From contig NZ_MWQN01000002.1 of assembly GCF_002024165.1 (NCBI RefSeq), forward strand, positions 868,001 through 932,000: a stretch of DNA of 64,000 nt, written 5' to 3'. Under the pieces are notes generated by a model, which was not told the origin of the DNA, made no database searches, and worked only from the letters and a program-made list of their open reading frames with translations. The position numbers and the translations under genes were made by a program. The stretch comes from Embleya scabrispora. GTDB taxonomy: Bacteria; Actinomycetota; Actinomycetes; Streptomycetales; Streptomycetaceae. Shown here piece after piece: positions 49,584-58,500 of this stretch. Positions within the stretch are counted from its first letter, which is position 1, and each line of letters starts with the position of its first letter.

Positions 49584-50825
49584 ATGCCCATGTCGTCGAC
49601 ATCGGTCCGGACCGCCGGGGCTGCCCGTCCCATGCCGTGGTTGCCGCCCGCGGTGCACGCGGCCGTGCTGCTCGGCGGCTTGTACGGCGGCCTGGTCACC
49701 GACGGGCCGGTCCGGCCGCTGCGCCTGACCGGGTTCGCCGCGTGCCTGCTGGTATTGATCGCCCTGGATCGGATCGAACAGCGCCGGTATCCGCCGCGCA
49801 CCCCGCCGCGCCCGGCCGCGCTGCTCCTGGCGGCCCGTCTGGTGTTGTTCGCCGCGGCCGTCGGCCTGGATCGCTCCGGGGTGTCCCGGGCGCTGTTCGT
49901 GCTCGTCCCGATCACCGCGTTCCTCGCGTTCGGCCGCCGGGTCGGCGTGGCGCTGACCGTGGCCTGCACGGGGGCGATCCTGCTCGGGAACGTGTTGTGG
50001 GTGCCCCGCTGGTACCTGCGTACCGACGTGGTCACGGACCTGCTGATGTCCGGCCTGGGTCTGGCGCTCGCGGTGGCGATGGCCGCGATCGCGGTGGGGG
50101 AGCAGGCCGGGCGGGCGCGGTTGGCCGAAACGCTCGACGAACTCCGGGATTCACACGCCCGGTTGGCCGACTACGCGGCCCGGGTCGAGCGGCTGTCCAC
50201 CGCCCGCGAGCGCAACCGGCTGGCCCGCGAGTTCCACGACGGGCTGGGCCACCATCTCACCGCGATCGCCATCCAGTTGGAGAAGGCGTCGGCGTTTCGT
50301 GACCTGGACGTCCGGATCGCCGAGCGGGCGATCGCCGACGCGCGCTGGTCGGCAGGCCGGGCACTGGATGAAGTCCGGATGTCGGTGCGGGCGTTGCGCG
50401 ACGAGGACGCACCCTTCTCGCTGTCCTCGGCGCTCGCCGACCTGGTCCGGCACGTCGACGGCGGGTCCGCCCGGGTCACCCTCGATGTGTCCGGGGAGGA
50501 ACGTGGTTACCACATCGAATCGCTCACCGCGCTGTATCGCGCCGCCCAGGAGGGGCTGACCAATGCGCACCGGCATGCCGAGGCCCACCTGGTCAGCGTC
50601 TGCGCGCGGTACGGCGAGGAGGAGGCGCGCCTGGTGGTCGCCGACGACGGACGCGGGTTCGCGGTCGGACGGGAGGAGGACGGCGGGTTCGGGCTGCGCG
50701 GCATGCGCGAGCGGGTGGACCGGCTCGGCGGGCGGGTCGAGGTCGAGGCGGGACCGGGACGCGGGACCAGGATCACCGTGACGGTGCCGCGCGAACCGGT
50801 CGGCGCCGAGGCGGTACCCCGATGA
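49584..50825 (+). CDS. NarL-type sensor histidine kinase (HisKA_3)
   Basis: 413 residues. Five or so N-terminal membrane helices (about 20-185, e.g. 'AARLVLFAAAVGLDR', 'LLMSGLGLALAVAMAAIAVG') replace a classical sensor domain. The dimerisation domain has the phosphoacceptor His in 'LAREFHDGLGHHLTAIAIQL', and the ATPase domain 'YRAAQEGLTNAHRHAEA' and 'VADDGRGF'. It phosphorylates the NarL-type regulator encoded next, which overlaps by 4 bp (ATGA). Start ATG 49584 has a perfect AGGAGG at 6 nt. Signal unknown; divergent from the secreted hydrolase gene, which could be a target. Confidence 0.93.
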   Translation: MPMSSTSVRTAGAARPMPWLPPAVHAAVLLGGLYGGLVTDGPVRPLRLTGFAACLLVLIALDRIEQRRYPPRTPPRPAALLLAARLVLFAAAVGLDRSGVSRALFVLVPITAFLAFGRRVGVALTVACTGAILLGNVLWVPRWYLRTDVVTDLLMSGLGLALAVAMAAIAVGEQAGRARLAETLDELRDSHARLADYAARVERLSTARERNRLAREFHDGLGHHLTAIAIQLEKASAFRDLDVRIAERAIADARWSAGRALDEVRMSVRALRDEDAPFSLSSALADLVRHVDGGSARVTLDVSGEERGYHIESLTALYRAAQEGLTNAHRHAEAHLVSVCARYGEEEARLVVADDGRGFAVGREEDGGFGLRGMRERVDRLGGRVEVEAGPGRGTRITVTVPREPVGAEAVPR

Positions 50826-51595
50826 GCGGGCCCGGGGCGGACCCCGTACGGGTGTTGGTGGTCGAGGATCAGGAACTGGTCCGGGAGGGGATCGCGTCGC
50901 TGCTCGGCATCCAGCCCGGGATCATCGTGATCGGCGCGGTCTCCGACGGCCGACAGGCGGTGGCGGTCGCGGTGGCCGAACACCCGGACGTGATCCTGAT
51001 GGACGTCCGGATGCCCGTCCTCGACGGCGTCGCCGCGGTCGCGCGGATCCGCGAACGCGCGCCGCTGTGTCGGGTGATCATGCTGACCACGTTCGACGAC
51101 GACGAGTACGTGACGGACGCGCTGCGCGCCGGCGCGGTGGGCTACCTGTTGAAGAACCTGCCCTCGGCGCAACTGGCCGCCGCGGTACGGCTGGCCCGGG
51201 CGGGGGTCGCCCAGCTCGACGCCTCGATCACCCGCCGGCTGGCGGCCAACCTGACCCGCGCGGAACCGCGACCGCTGTCGGAACCGCGACCGACGTCCCG
51301 ACCGCAATCGCAGCAACCGCAACCACAACCACAACCGGAGCCGAAGACGGCCGATGCCGTGGTCTCACCGCCCGACACGCGACCGGCCCCCGGCCCCGCC
51401 CCCGGCGTGCTCACCGAGCGCGAGACCGAGGTGTTGCGGCTGATCGCCACCGGATCGACCAACCGCGAGATCGCCTCTCGGCTCTACCTCAGCGAGGGCA
51501 CGGTCAAGAACCACATCTCCCGGATCCTGTCCCGCCTCGGCCTGCGCGACCGCACCCACGCGGCCATCTACGCCCACGACCACGGCCTGCTGTGA
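50822..51595 (+). CDS. NarL/FixJ-family response regulator
   Basis: 257 residues. Receiver domain 1-125: 'VLVVEDQELVREGIASLLG', phosphoacceptor Asp in 'DVILMDVRMPVLDGVAAV', 'GYLLKNLPSAQLAAAVRLA'. The C-terminal LuxR helix-turn-helix is 'LTERETEVLRLIATGSTNRE' with 'LYLSEGTVKNHISRILSRLG'. The linker between them is unusually long, with a Gln/Pro repeat (QPQPQPQPEP, about 160-180) coded by a simple CAACCG/CAACCA repeat. The ATGA overlap with the kinase marks a two-gene operon. The stop lies 12 bp from the convergent FkbM stop. Confidence 0.93.
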   Translation: MSGPGADPVRVLVVEDQELVREGIASLLGIQPGIIVIGAVSDGRQAVAVAVAEHPDVILMDVRMPVLDGVAAVARIRERAPLCRVIMLTTFDDDEYVTDALRAGAVGYLLKNLPSAQLAAAVRLARAGVAQLDASITRRLAANLTRAEPRPLSEPRPTSRPQSQQPQPQPQPEPKTADAVVSPPDTRPAPGPAPGVLTERETEVLRLIATGSTNREIASRLYLSEGTVKNHISRILSRLGLRDRTHAAIYAHDHGLL

Positions 51596-51607
51596 CGGAG
51601 GCGGGCG

Positions 51608-52378
51608 TCAGTCGTCTCCGGGCCTTCGTGGCTTCGGCAGGAACAGCACCGAGTTGACGTAGCGGCGACTGAACGGGGCCAACGACCTGCGCAACAAACC
51701 GCGTTCGGCCACATGCGCGGTCCGGGACTGATGCCCGGACAGGTCGAACCCGGCCAGCGGCAGCCACTGCCGCCCCGGCAATACCCAACCCGCGTAGCCG
51801 AGTTCGGCGAGCAGGTCGAGCACGGGCGCCGGCGACCCGATGCGCGTCTCCACCTCGATGAACAGCGCCGGGTGATCGCGGCGCAGTACCTTCTCCGCCC
51901 CGCGCAGTACCGCCGATTCGCTGCCGTCCACGTCGATCTTGACGAAGACCACCTCGGTCAGCCCCAGATCGTCGAGCCGCACGCAAGGCACCTCCAGCGC
52001 CCGGTCGTGGATCTCCCGGCGGACCAGCGAGGACACGCCCCGATCGCCCCGATCGCCCGGCGGCAGCCACAACGCCACGGTCTCCGCGGCCCGATCGCCC
52101 GCGGCGGCGGCCACCACCCGCACGTTGGCGGGGGCGCCCTCGGCGAGCAGCCGGGCCAGGTGCGGCACCGGTTCGACGGTCACCACCCGGTCCGCGCGCC
52201 GCGCCAGCCGCCGCGACCACGGGCCGTACCAGCCGCCCACGTCCACGGCCGTGCCGCCGGCCGGGACGAAGTCGGCGAGCCGGCGCAACTCCGGTTCGAA
52301 GCGCGGATACAGCACGTCGACGGCGGTGGTGACCAGCTTCGGCGGCACCCGGGGACCGAGCCGGGCGGCGAGCGTCAC
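51608..52378 (-). CDS. FkbM-family methyltransferase
   Basis: 256 residues from GTG 52378. SAM-binding core: 'GGTAVDVGGWYGPWSRRLA' (motif I), 'RVVTVEPVPHLARLLAEG' (acidic motif II), 'FVKIDVDGSESAVLRGA', the last being the FkbM signature. Family members O-methylate sugars or polyketides; within this envelope cluster a glycan or lipid sugar is the likely target. The GTG overlaps the Trm112 stop (GTGA), indicating coupled translation. The same frame is also open upstream through the permease gene to 53482, so a fused product is formally possible. Confidence 0.85.
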   Translation of the reverse strand: MTLAARLGPRVPPKLVTTAVDVLYPRFEPELRRLADFVPAGGTAVDVGGWYGPWSRRLARRADRVVTVEPVPHLARLLAEGAPANVRVVAAAAGDRAAETVALWLPPGDRGDRGVSSLVRREIHDRALEVPCVRLDDLGLTEVVFVKIDVDGSESAVLRGAEKVLRRDHPALFIEVETRIGSPAPVLDLLAELGYAGWVLPGRQWLPLAGFDLSGHQSRTAHVAERGLLRRSLAPFSRRYVNSVLFLPKPRRPGDD

Positions 52379-52584
52379 GGCGCGCTCCGGCGAGTGATCC
52401 GCGCGTGCTCGTCGTCGGAGACCGGGACGCCGGAGGACGGCAGCAACTGCGGGATGCCCTCCAGGATCGGATAGCGCCGGCGCAACCTCGGGTTGTACAG
52501 CGCGTCCTCGAGGATCAGCAGGGTCAACGGCCCCTTGTCCAACGGGCAGGCCAGGATCCGCAGCAGCGGACTGTCGGGTTCCAT
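52375..52584 (-). CDS. Trm112-family small protein
   Basis: 69 residues. 'SPLLRILACPLDKGPLTLL' followed by 'YNPRLRRRYPILEGIPQLLP' matches the Trm112/YcaR pattern. In most members two Cys pairs bind zinc; here only 'CPLDKG' remains, so zinc is probably not bound. Trm112 proteins stabilise partner methyltransferases, and this one is followed by FkbM with a 4-bp overlap. Start ATG 52584 is preceded by GAAGAGGAG at 7 nt, a strong site that lies inside the 3' part of the permease frame. It is read in a different frame from both neighbours. Confidence 0.82.
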   Translation of the reverse strand: MEPDSPLLRILACPLDKGPLTLLILEDALYNPRLRRRYPILEGIPQLLPSSGVPVSDDEHARITRRSAP

Positions 52585-53482
52585 CGGGCGACTCCTCTTC
52601 CGGGACGGGCACTCGGTCGTGCCGGGGCAGCACGAGCAGGACGGCGCCGACGAGCACCGCGCCGGCCACGCGCAGGGCCAGTCGTAGCGGATCGTGCGGC
52701 GGCGCCTCGGCGAAGGCGACACTTCCGAGCACGGCGGTGAACAGCGCGGACACCGTGGTGCACACCGGCACGATCAACGACGCCCGACACCGTTGCAACG
52801 CGGTCTGGGACGACACGAGGCCGGCCACGCCGGTGCCGACGAGCAGGTACGGGTAGGGCGAGCGGAGCAGTTCCGACACCGGACCGCCGGGGTCGTGTGC
52901 ACCCACCCGGCCCGAGACGCCCTTGATCGCCAGCGAACTCACCCCGTACAGCAGGCCCAACGCCACGCCGTACTCGACGCCGGTGGCGGGCGGGCGACCC
53001 GGATCCCGGCCTCGGCGCCCCGCCGCCGCGTACAGCCACGCCGACCCGACCAGGGCCGGCAGGCACACGGCCAGGAGCCGGCCGACCGGGGCGTGGTCGC
53101 CGACGGTGTCCGAGGAGCGGAGCGAGCCGACCACCATCGCCAGTGCGACGAGGACGGCGAGCACCCCCGCGCGCTCCCGGGCGGAGGGCCGTTCACCCAG
53201 CACCACCGAGGACAATCCGAGCAGCAGCACCAGGCCGGCGACCAGGATGCCCTGCGCGGCGGCGAGCGGCAGGGCCCGGTAGACGGCGAGTTGGGCGGCG
53301 AATCCGGCGCCGAGGGCGAGCGCGCCGACCAGCCACGACGGACTGCGCAGGAGCAGCCCGATCGTGTGCAGCGGACGGCCGACGGTGAGCGCGGGCAGCC
53401 CGGTCAACGCCCGCTTCTCCAGCACGAATCCGCCGCTGTAGAGCACGTTGGCGAGCAGCGCCGCGGCCACGCCCCACCACAC
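52574..53482 (-). CDS. EamA/DMT-like permease without a stop codon before FkbM
   Basis: About 300 residues of membrane protein from GTG 53482, 2 bp after the preceding methyltransferase stop. Some nine to ten helices of the drug/metabolite transporter type ('WWGVAAALLANVLYSGGFVL', 'AAQGILVAGLVLLLGLSSVV', 'VAGAVLVGAVLLVLP'). It may flip or export a lipid-linked sugar in this cluster. After 'RHDRVPVPEEESPDG' the domain ends, but the frame has no stop: it continues under trm112 in another frame and joins FkbM, ending at 51608 (625 codons in all). I end the feature at CGA 52574-52576, where a TGA-to-CGA change would explain a lost stop; that is a guess. Confidence 0.7.
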
Positions 53483-53484
53483 GG

Positions 53485-54204
53485 CTACCGCCGCCGCGCG
53501 TGCACGAGCAGGATCGAGGCGAGCGAGGGGGCGGCGCAGGCGATCCGGTCCAGCGGGCGCAGCGGGCGGGGCACCCCGTGGAAGGGCGCGCCGCCGACCC
53601 GGACCACCTCGAAGCCGGCCGCGACCAGGAACTCCCGGAGCGCCCGGGCGGTGTACAGCCGCAGGTGGCCCACCACCTCGGTGCCCGGGCGGCCGTGGAT
53701 GCCGCGCAAACTGACCTCGGAGAAGACCGGCTGGACACCCGCGAGCAGCAGCGCCCGGTTGTACCAGGCGGCCAGATTCGGGGTGGACACCATCAGGTGG
53801 CCGCGCGGTTTCAGCACCCGGCGCAACTCGTCGAGTGCGACGTCGGGGTCGACCAGGTGCTCCAACACCTCGGCGAACACCACCGCGTCCACCGCGCCGT
53901 CCAGCAACGGCAGCCCGCCGTCGGTGAGTTCGCCGCGCACCACGTGGCCCATGCGCGTCGCGGCCCGGCGCAGCGCGTCCTGGGACCAGTCGAGGCCGAC
54001 CAGCGTATGGCGGGCCAACAAAGGCCCGGCGATCGCCGCCGCCGAGCCGTCGCCGCAGCCGATGTCCACGATCAGCGCCGGTTCGGGGCCGAGCGCGCGG
54101 GCCAGCATGGCGGCCTGCCGGCGGCCGCGTTCCGGGCCCGAGGCGACCGGGACGGCGGGGTTCTCGTAGAACGCGCGCAGGCCGGCGGGGCGGGTGGCGG
54201 TCAT
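53485..54204 (-). CDS. Class I SAM-dependent methyltransferase
   Basis: 239 residues. Motif I 'LIVDIGCGDGSAAAIAG', motif II 'TLVGLDWSQDALRRAA', motif III region 'VDAVVFAEVLEHLVDPDVAL', then 'LKPRGHLMVSTPNLAAWYNR'. Similar proteins methylate lipid quinones or glycolipid sugars. The C-terminal part ('TARALREFLVAAGFEVVRVG') is typical of the Methyltransf_11/23 group. Its ATG overlaps the stop of the acyltransferase gene (ATGA), and the permease starts 2 bp after its own stop, so it is embedded in the envelope operon. Substrate unknown. Confidence 0.9.
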   Translation of the reverse strand: MTATRPAGLRAFYENPAVPVASGPERGRRQAAMLARALGPEPALIVDIGCGDGSAAAIAGPLLARHTLVGLDWSQDALRRAATRMGHVVRGELTDGGLPLLDGAVDAVVFAEVLEHLVDPDVALDELRRVLKPRGHLMVSTPNLAAWYNRALLLAGVQPVFSEVSLRGIHGRPGTEVVGHLRLYTARALREFLVAAGFEVVRVGGAPFHGVPRPLRPLDRIACAAPSLASILLVHARRR

Positions 54205-55598
54205 TTCGAACCACCGCCGGGCGACGGCGGGTTCGGTGCGGCGGCGACGGCGGCCAGGTATGCCTCCAGGAGGCCGTACAACTGCCGGGCGGCCGCGTCG
54301 TCGAGCAGCGCTCGGGACCAGCGCAGGCCGACGTGCAGGCGGTCGGCGGTGCCGGTCGTGGTCAGGGTCAGGCCCCTGGGCATCCGGGTGGGTGCGGACA
54401 CCCACACCGCGCTCGCCCGGCCCGCGTCGCCGAAGTCCAGCGGGTAGGGGATGCGGCCGAGGTTGCTCAGCAGGGTGGTCGAGGTCCACGGCCCGACCGC
54501 ACGGCCCAGGCCCCGCGTGCACGCGGCCCGGACGCCGACGGGAAGTACCGGCGCGGTCAGCAGGGCGGCGCCGCGACCGAGCGGGGGTCGGCGTGCGGCG
54601 CGGAGTTCGCGGGTGCGGCGGGCGGTGCGGCGCAGCAGGTCGGCGATGCGGTCGGGACTCGGGTACCACGTGTGCTTGCCGTCGTGTTCCGGGGCGTACT
54701 CGCGCGGGCCGAAGCAGACGTCGACCAGGCGGGTGCCGTTGCCGATCGGCATGTCGGGGCCGCGCGGGCGGTCGTCCACGGGCATGGTGATCCGGATCGG
54801 CCGGGGCTGTGCGTCGTGCAGCCGGTTCCAATGCGCGATGGTCAGGCACGTGGCGACCAGGAGGCGGTCGTTGACGGTGTGGTCGGCGCCGGACGGGCGC
54901 GCGTGCAGCGGGAGTTCGCCGAGCAGGACGCCGTTGCCGAGGCGCCGGTTCGGGTCGGCCGAGGGAGCGGGTGCGACCCGGGCGGAGCGGGACAGCGGGC
55001 TTCCGGGGTCGAGGCCGGGTCCGCCGGTCGGCGCGCCGGCGGCGGCCCGATCCGTGGTGGGCGGCGCGGCGGGCGGGTCGTCGCCGGCGCCGGTGTAGAG
55101 TTCCGCCGCCGTTGCCAGCACGCGCAGGAAGGCGGGGCCGTCCAGGGCGGTGTGGTGGATCGTGCACAGCAGGACGCACCCGGCGGCCGTCGGCGAGGAG
55201 CGGATCACCTCGATCCGGATGGGCGGTGCCAGGGCCAGCGGCGGCGCCTCGGCCAGCGCCACCGCCCGGGCCCGGGCCGGCGCGTCGGGCCCGGGCGGCG
55301 GGAAGCGGATCGGCTCCACGTCCGGGGCGTCGGCGAGTTCCCACGCGTAGCGGCGCGCGTACCAGGGCGCGGGTGCCTCACGGACGAGTGCGCGGGCGTG
55401 CGTGCGCAGCGCGGCGCGGAACGCGGCACGCAGCCGGGCCGGATCCGGCTGCCCGGGCAGCCGGATCTCCATGTGCACCGAGATCGCTTCGCCCGGCCGT
55501 ACACACTGCCGGGACACCTCGTCGACGACCGGGAACGGGATCCGGGCCGGGGCCGGTCCGGCCGGGTGCTCGGGCCGAGCCGGGCGCACCGCGCTCAT
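54201..55598 (-). CDS. Condensation-type acyltransferase (PapA/wax-ester-synthase-like)
   Basis: 465 residues. The catalytic motif HHxxxDG is present in 'LCTIHHTALDGPAFLR' (about 140-150). The second half ends with the structural 'TLLSNLGRIPYPLDFGDAG' and 'TADRLHVGLRWSRALLDDA' elements of the condensation/acyltransferase superfamily. It stands alone, with no carrier or adenylation domain, so it is not an NRPS module; it should transfer an acyl chain to a hydroxyl or amine. Coupled by ATGA overlaps to the arabinofuranosyltransferase-like gene upstream and a methyltransferase downstream, it probably acylates the glycan or glycolipid made here. Confidence 0.83.
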   Translation of the reverse strand: MSAVRPARPEHPAGPAPARIPFPVVDEVSRQCVRPGEAISVHMEIRLPGQPDPARLRAAFRAALRTHARALVREAPAPWYARRYAWELADAPDVEPIRFPPPGPDAPARARAVALAEAPPLALAPPIRIEVIRSSPTAAGCVLLCTIHHTALDGPAFLRVLATAAELYTGAGDDPPAAPPTTDRAAAGAPTGGPGLDPGSPLSRSARVAPAPSADPNRRLGNGVLLGELPLHARPSGADHTVNDRLLVATCLTIAHWNRLHDAQPRPIRITMPVDDRPRGPDMPIGNGTRLVDVCFGPREYAPEHDGKHTWYPSPDRIADLLRRTARRTRELRAARRPPLGRGAALLTAPVLPVGVRAACTRGLGRAVGPWTSTTLLSNLGRIPYPLDFGDAGRASAVWVSAPTRMPRGLTLTTTGTADRLHVGLRWSRALLDDAAARQLYGLLEAYLAAVAAAPNPPSPGGGSK

Positions 55599-58500
55599 GG
55601 TTGGTCGGTCTCCTCGGCGGGGGACTGGTCGGGGTGGGTCGCCCCGGGGTCGGTCTTCTGGTGCCGGGGTTTCGTGTCATCGCCCTCCCCGGGTTCGGCC
55701 CGCCGCGAGTCCGCTGCCACGGTGGGCAGTTCCGCCGTATCGGCCTCCCGATCGGGAGGAGGTCCGCTGGTGTCTTCACCGGTGTCCCCGCCGGTGGGCG
55801 TCGGGCCGGTGCCCCGGCGCGAGGAATCGACGGCGGGCTCCCACCGGGTCCGGGTCCGGTCACCGCCGGTATTGCGCCCCGGCGGCGGCGCCCCGGCCTT
55901 GGTCGCGGAGCCGGCCCCGGCACGGCCCGACGGGGGCTCGGCCGGCTCCTGCTCCGGCGGCGCGAAGAGCGCGGAACTCCCGTGCCCGCTCCCGGAGTCG
56001 CGAGCGGCCTCGCCTCCTGGCCCGCCGGCCTCCCGAGCGCCCCCGCCCCTCCCGCCGTCCCGACCCGCTCCGCCCATCGTCACCAGCGCCGCGATCAGTG
56101 CGATCAGCGCCAGGATCTGCGCAGCCGGGCCGAACGCGCCTTCGCCCGCGCCGACGGGCTCCCCCGCTCCGGTCGCCGCCGCGATGCCCGCTCCGGACAT
56201 CGCCACCAACGCGACCGGAATCAGCAGGTGTTGCCATCGATACGCCACCACCGCCAGCGCGGGCACCATCAGCGCCAACGGCCCCGCGACCAGCGCGATC
56301 ACCGCCGTCAGCGCGACCACGCCCAGGATCGGGCCGGGCGCCGGCGGCTCGATCCTCGACTCGCCCTCTCCGGCCGGGAGTTCGCCGCGTCGCCGAACGA
56401 ACGCCAGGGCGAGCAGGGCGGCCAGGGCCACCGCGCCACCGATCAGTCCGCCCCGGTAGATGCCGCCCGGCTCGTAGTCGACCCGCACGGTGCCTGCCGC
56501 GCCCGCCGGCACCAGCCAGCCCTGCTGCCAGCCGTCGATGCGGACCGGGCGCAGCTTCTTGCCGCCGAGTGTGGCCTTCCAGCCGGAGTTGCGGTTCTCG
56601 TACATCTGGAGATAGGTGGCCTCGCCCGCCCCCACGCGTATCGTCCGGTGGTCGCCGCTCCAGTCGACGGCGGTGGCGACGCGCGCCGACCGCCGATCGG
56701 TGGGCGGCAGTTGCCCGCCCGTCAGCGTCACGTCGGTGATCTCGACGGGACCCCGGTTGTCCGCCTCGACCGTATGCGTGCCCCGGGACAGGGACAGCGT
56801 GGCCCCCGGAGCGTCGCCGTCACACAACCGCACGCGCACACTCCGACGTTCCGTCAGGTCGCGCACCGTGCCCGACACGCTCGTCGGGTGCGGCACGTTG
56901 TCCACCGTCAGCGTCGGGCCCTCGCCGCAGGGCAGTTGGAAGGTCTGCCCCGGGTCGGCCGGCCGCTGCCGCAGATCGGCCACGGCCGGGATGTGGATCT
57001 CGCTCAGTCCCACGGGCAGTTGCAGCCGCTGGTCGGCGAGCGGGTTGTGCAGGGTCAGCGGCGCGACCTTGTCGATGGTGATGGTCAACCGGTCGGTGAA
57101 GATCGAGGGGAACCGGGCCGTGCCGTTCTCGTCCACCGAGGCGGTGGCCGAGCCGAACGGCGTGGAGATCCGGATGCGTTCGGGTCGCGCCGACAACCCG
57201 CCGGCCGCGCCGAGCACGACCTGGTCCACGGATCTGGGCTGCCCCCAGTTCAGGTGCAGCACGGGCCGATCGCCCGCGATCCACGCGGTGGTCAGGTCCC
57301 CGTCCACGAGATTGCGCGCGTCGAGTCGACTGCCGGTGTATCCGGTCGACTCGGCGGTCACGGTGATGCCCGGCGGCCGGCCCGGTACCGCGTTCTGCAC
57401 GAGCCGGTCCAACTCGGCGCCGGTGACCCCGGCGGCGCGCACGTCGACGGTGAACGAGCCGTCGGCGGCGGTGTCGAACCGGCGGTGCAGCCCGTTCTCG
57501 GCGTTCACCGGGGACAACCCGCCGGGATCCTCGTCGCGGTGCAGCGAGTAGACCCGGGTCGAGGCGTCGGCGCCGGCCGCGTCGGTGGGCAGACGCAGTA
57601 CCCGCGAGACCTGTACCCCGGGGACGGACACCTCGGCGAACCCGGCGCCGGACAGGCCCGAACGCGGCGACTGTGCCCCCAGGATGGTGATCCTCAACCA
57701 GGTCGCCCGGCCCGCCGGTGCCCGTACGTTCTGTACGGTGCCGTCCGGTTGCAGCGAACTCTCCCGCGAACCCCGCTCGGTCTCCACCCGGACCCGGGTC
57801 GGCGCGGCGCGCGTGGCGTCGCCCGCCAGTGGCGTCAGGCGCAGCGTGTCGGGCAGTTCGATCGGCCCGGTGAAGGCCAGCCGCAACCACTGGCCGACCG
57901 GCCCGTCCGCGCTGCCCTCGGTCCAGGCGGTGTTCGGATCGCCGTCGAAGGCGTTCACCGGGTCGAACCGGGGCAGGTGGAAGAGCCAGTTGCCGCTGCT
58001 GGACGCGGTCACCGCCTTCGCGCCGGCGAACACCGCCGTGGTCTGGTGCGCGATGCCGGTCGTCGGCAGGATCTGCTTCGGCTTGTCGCCGGCGGCCTGC
58101 GCGCTGTCGGACGGATTCCGCTCGGTCGCGGTATAGGTGTACGACGTGTTGTTGTTCACCAGACCGAACCGGGTGTCCGCGCGCCGCAGTCCGTCCGCGA
58201 CCACCCGCACCCCCGGCCGGTCGATACCGGGGTGGTCGTCGCCGGCGAGCACGGCGGGTCGGTCGCGCATGCCGGGGTCGGCGGACAGTTGCAGCAGCGC
58301 CTCGGAACCGCCGCTGAGGATCGCGGTGTCCGCGACGGCGCGGGTGCCGACCCGGCCGGGTCGCGGGGTGTCGGGGGGCGGCGCGTAGATCTCCACCGCC
58401 TGCCGGCGGCTGAACAGGCCCTGGACCTGGATCGGGGTGTTCTCGGGGATGCGCCCGCCGGTGATCTCCGGACCGAACGCGGCGACCCGGTGGTATCCGG

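Noticed and set aside
54201-55598. NRPS condensation module or part of a biosynthetic gene cluster
   Set aside because: The condensation-like protein stands alone, with no adenylation or carrier domain in the window; context is envelope glycan genes.
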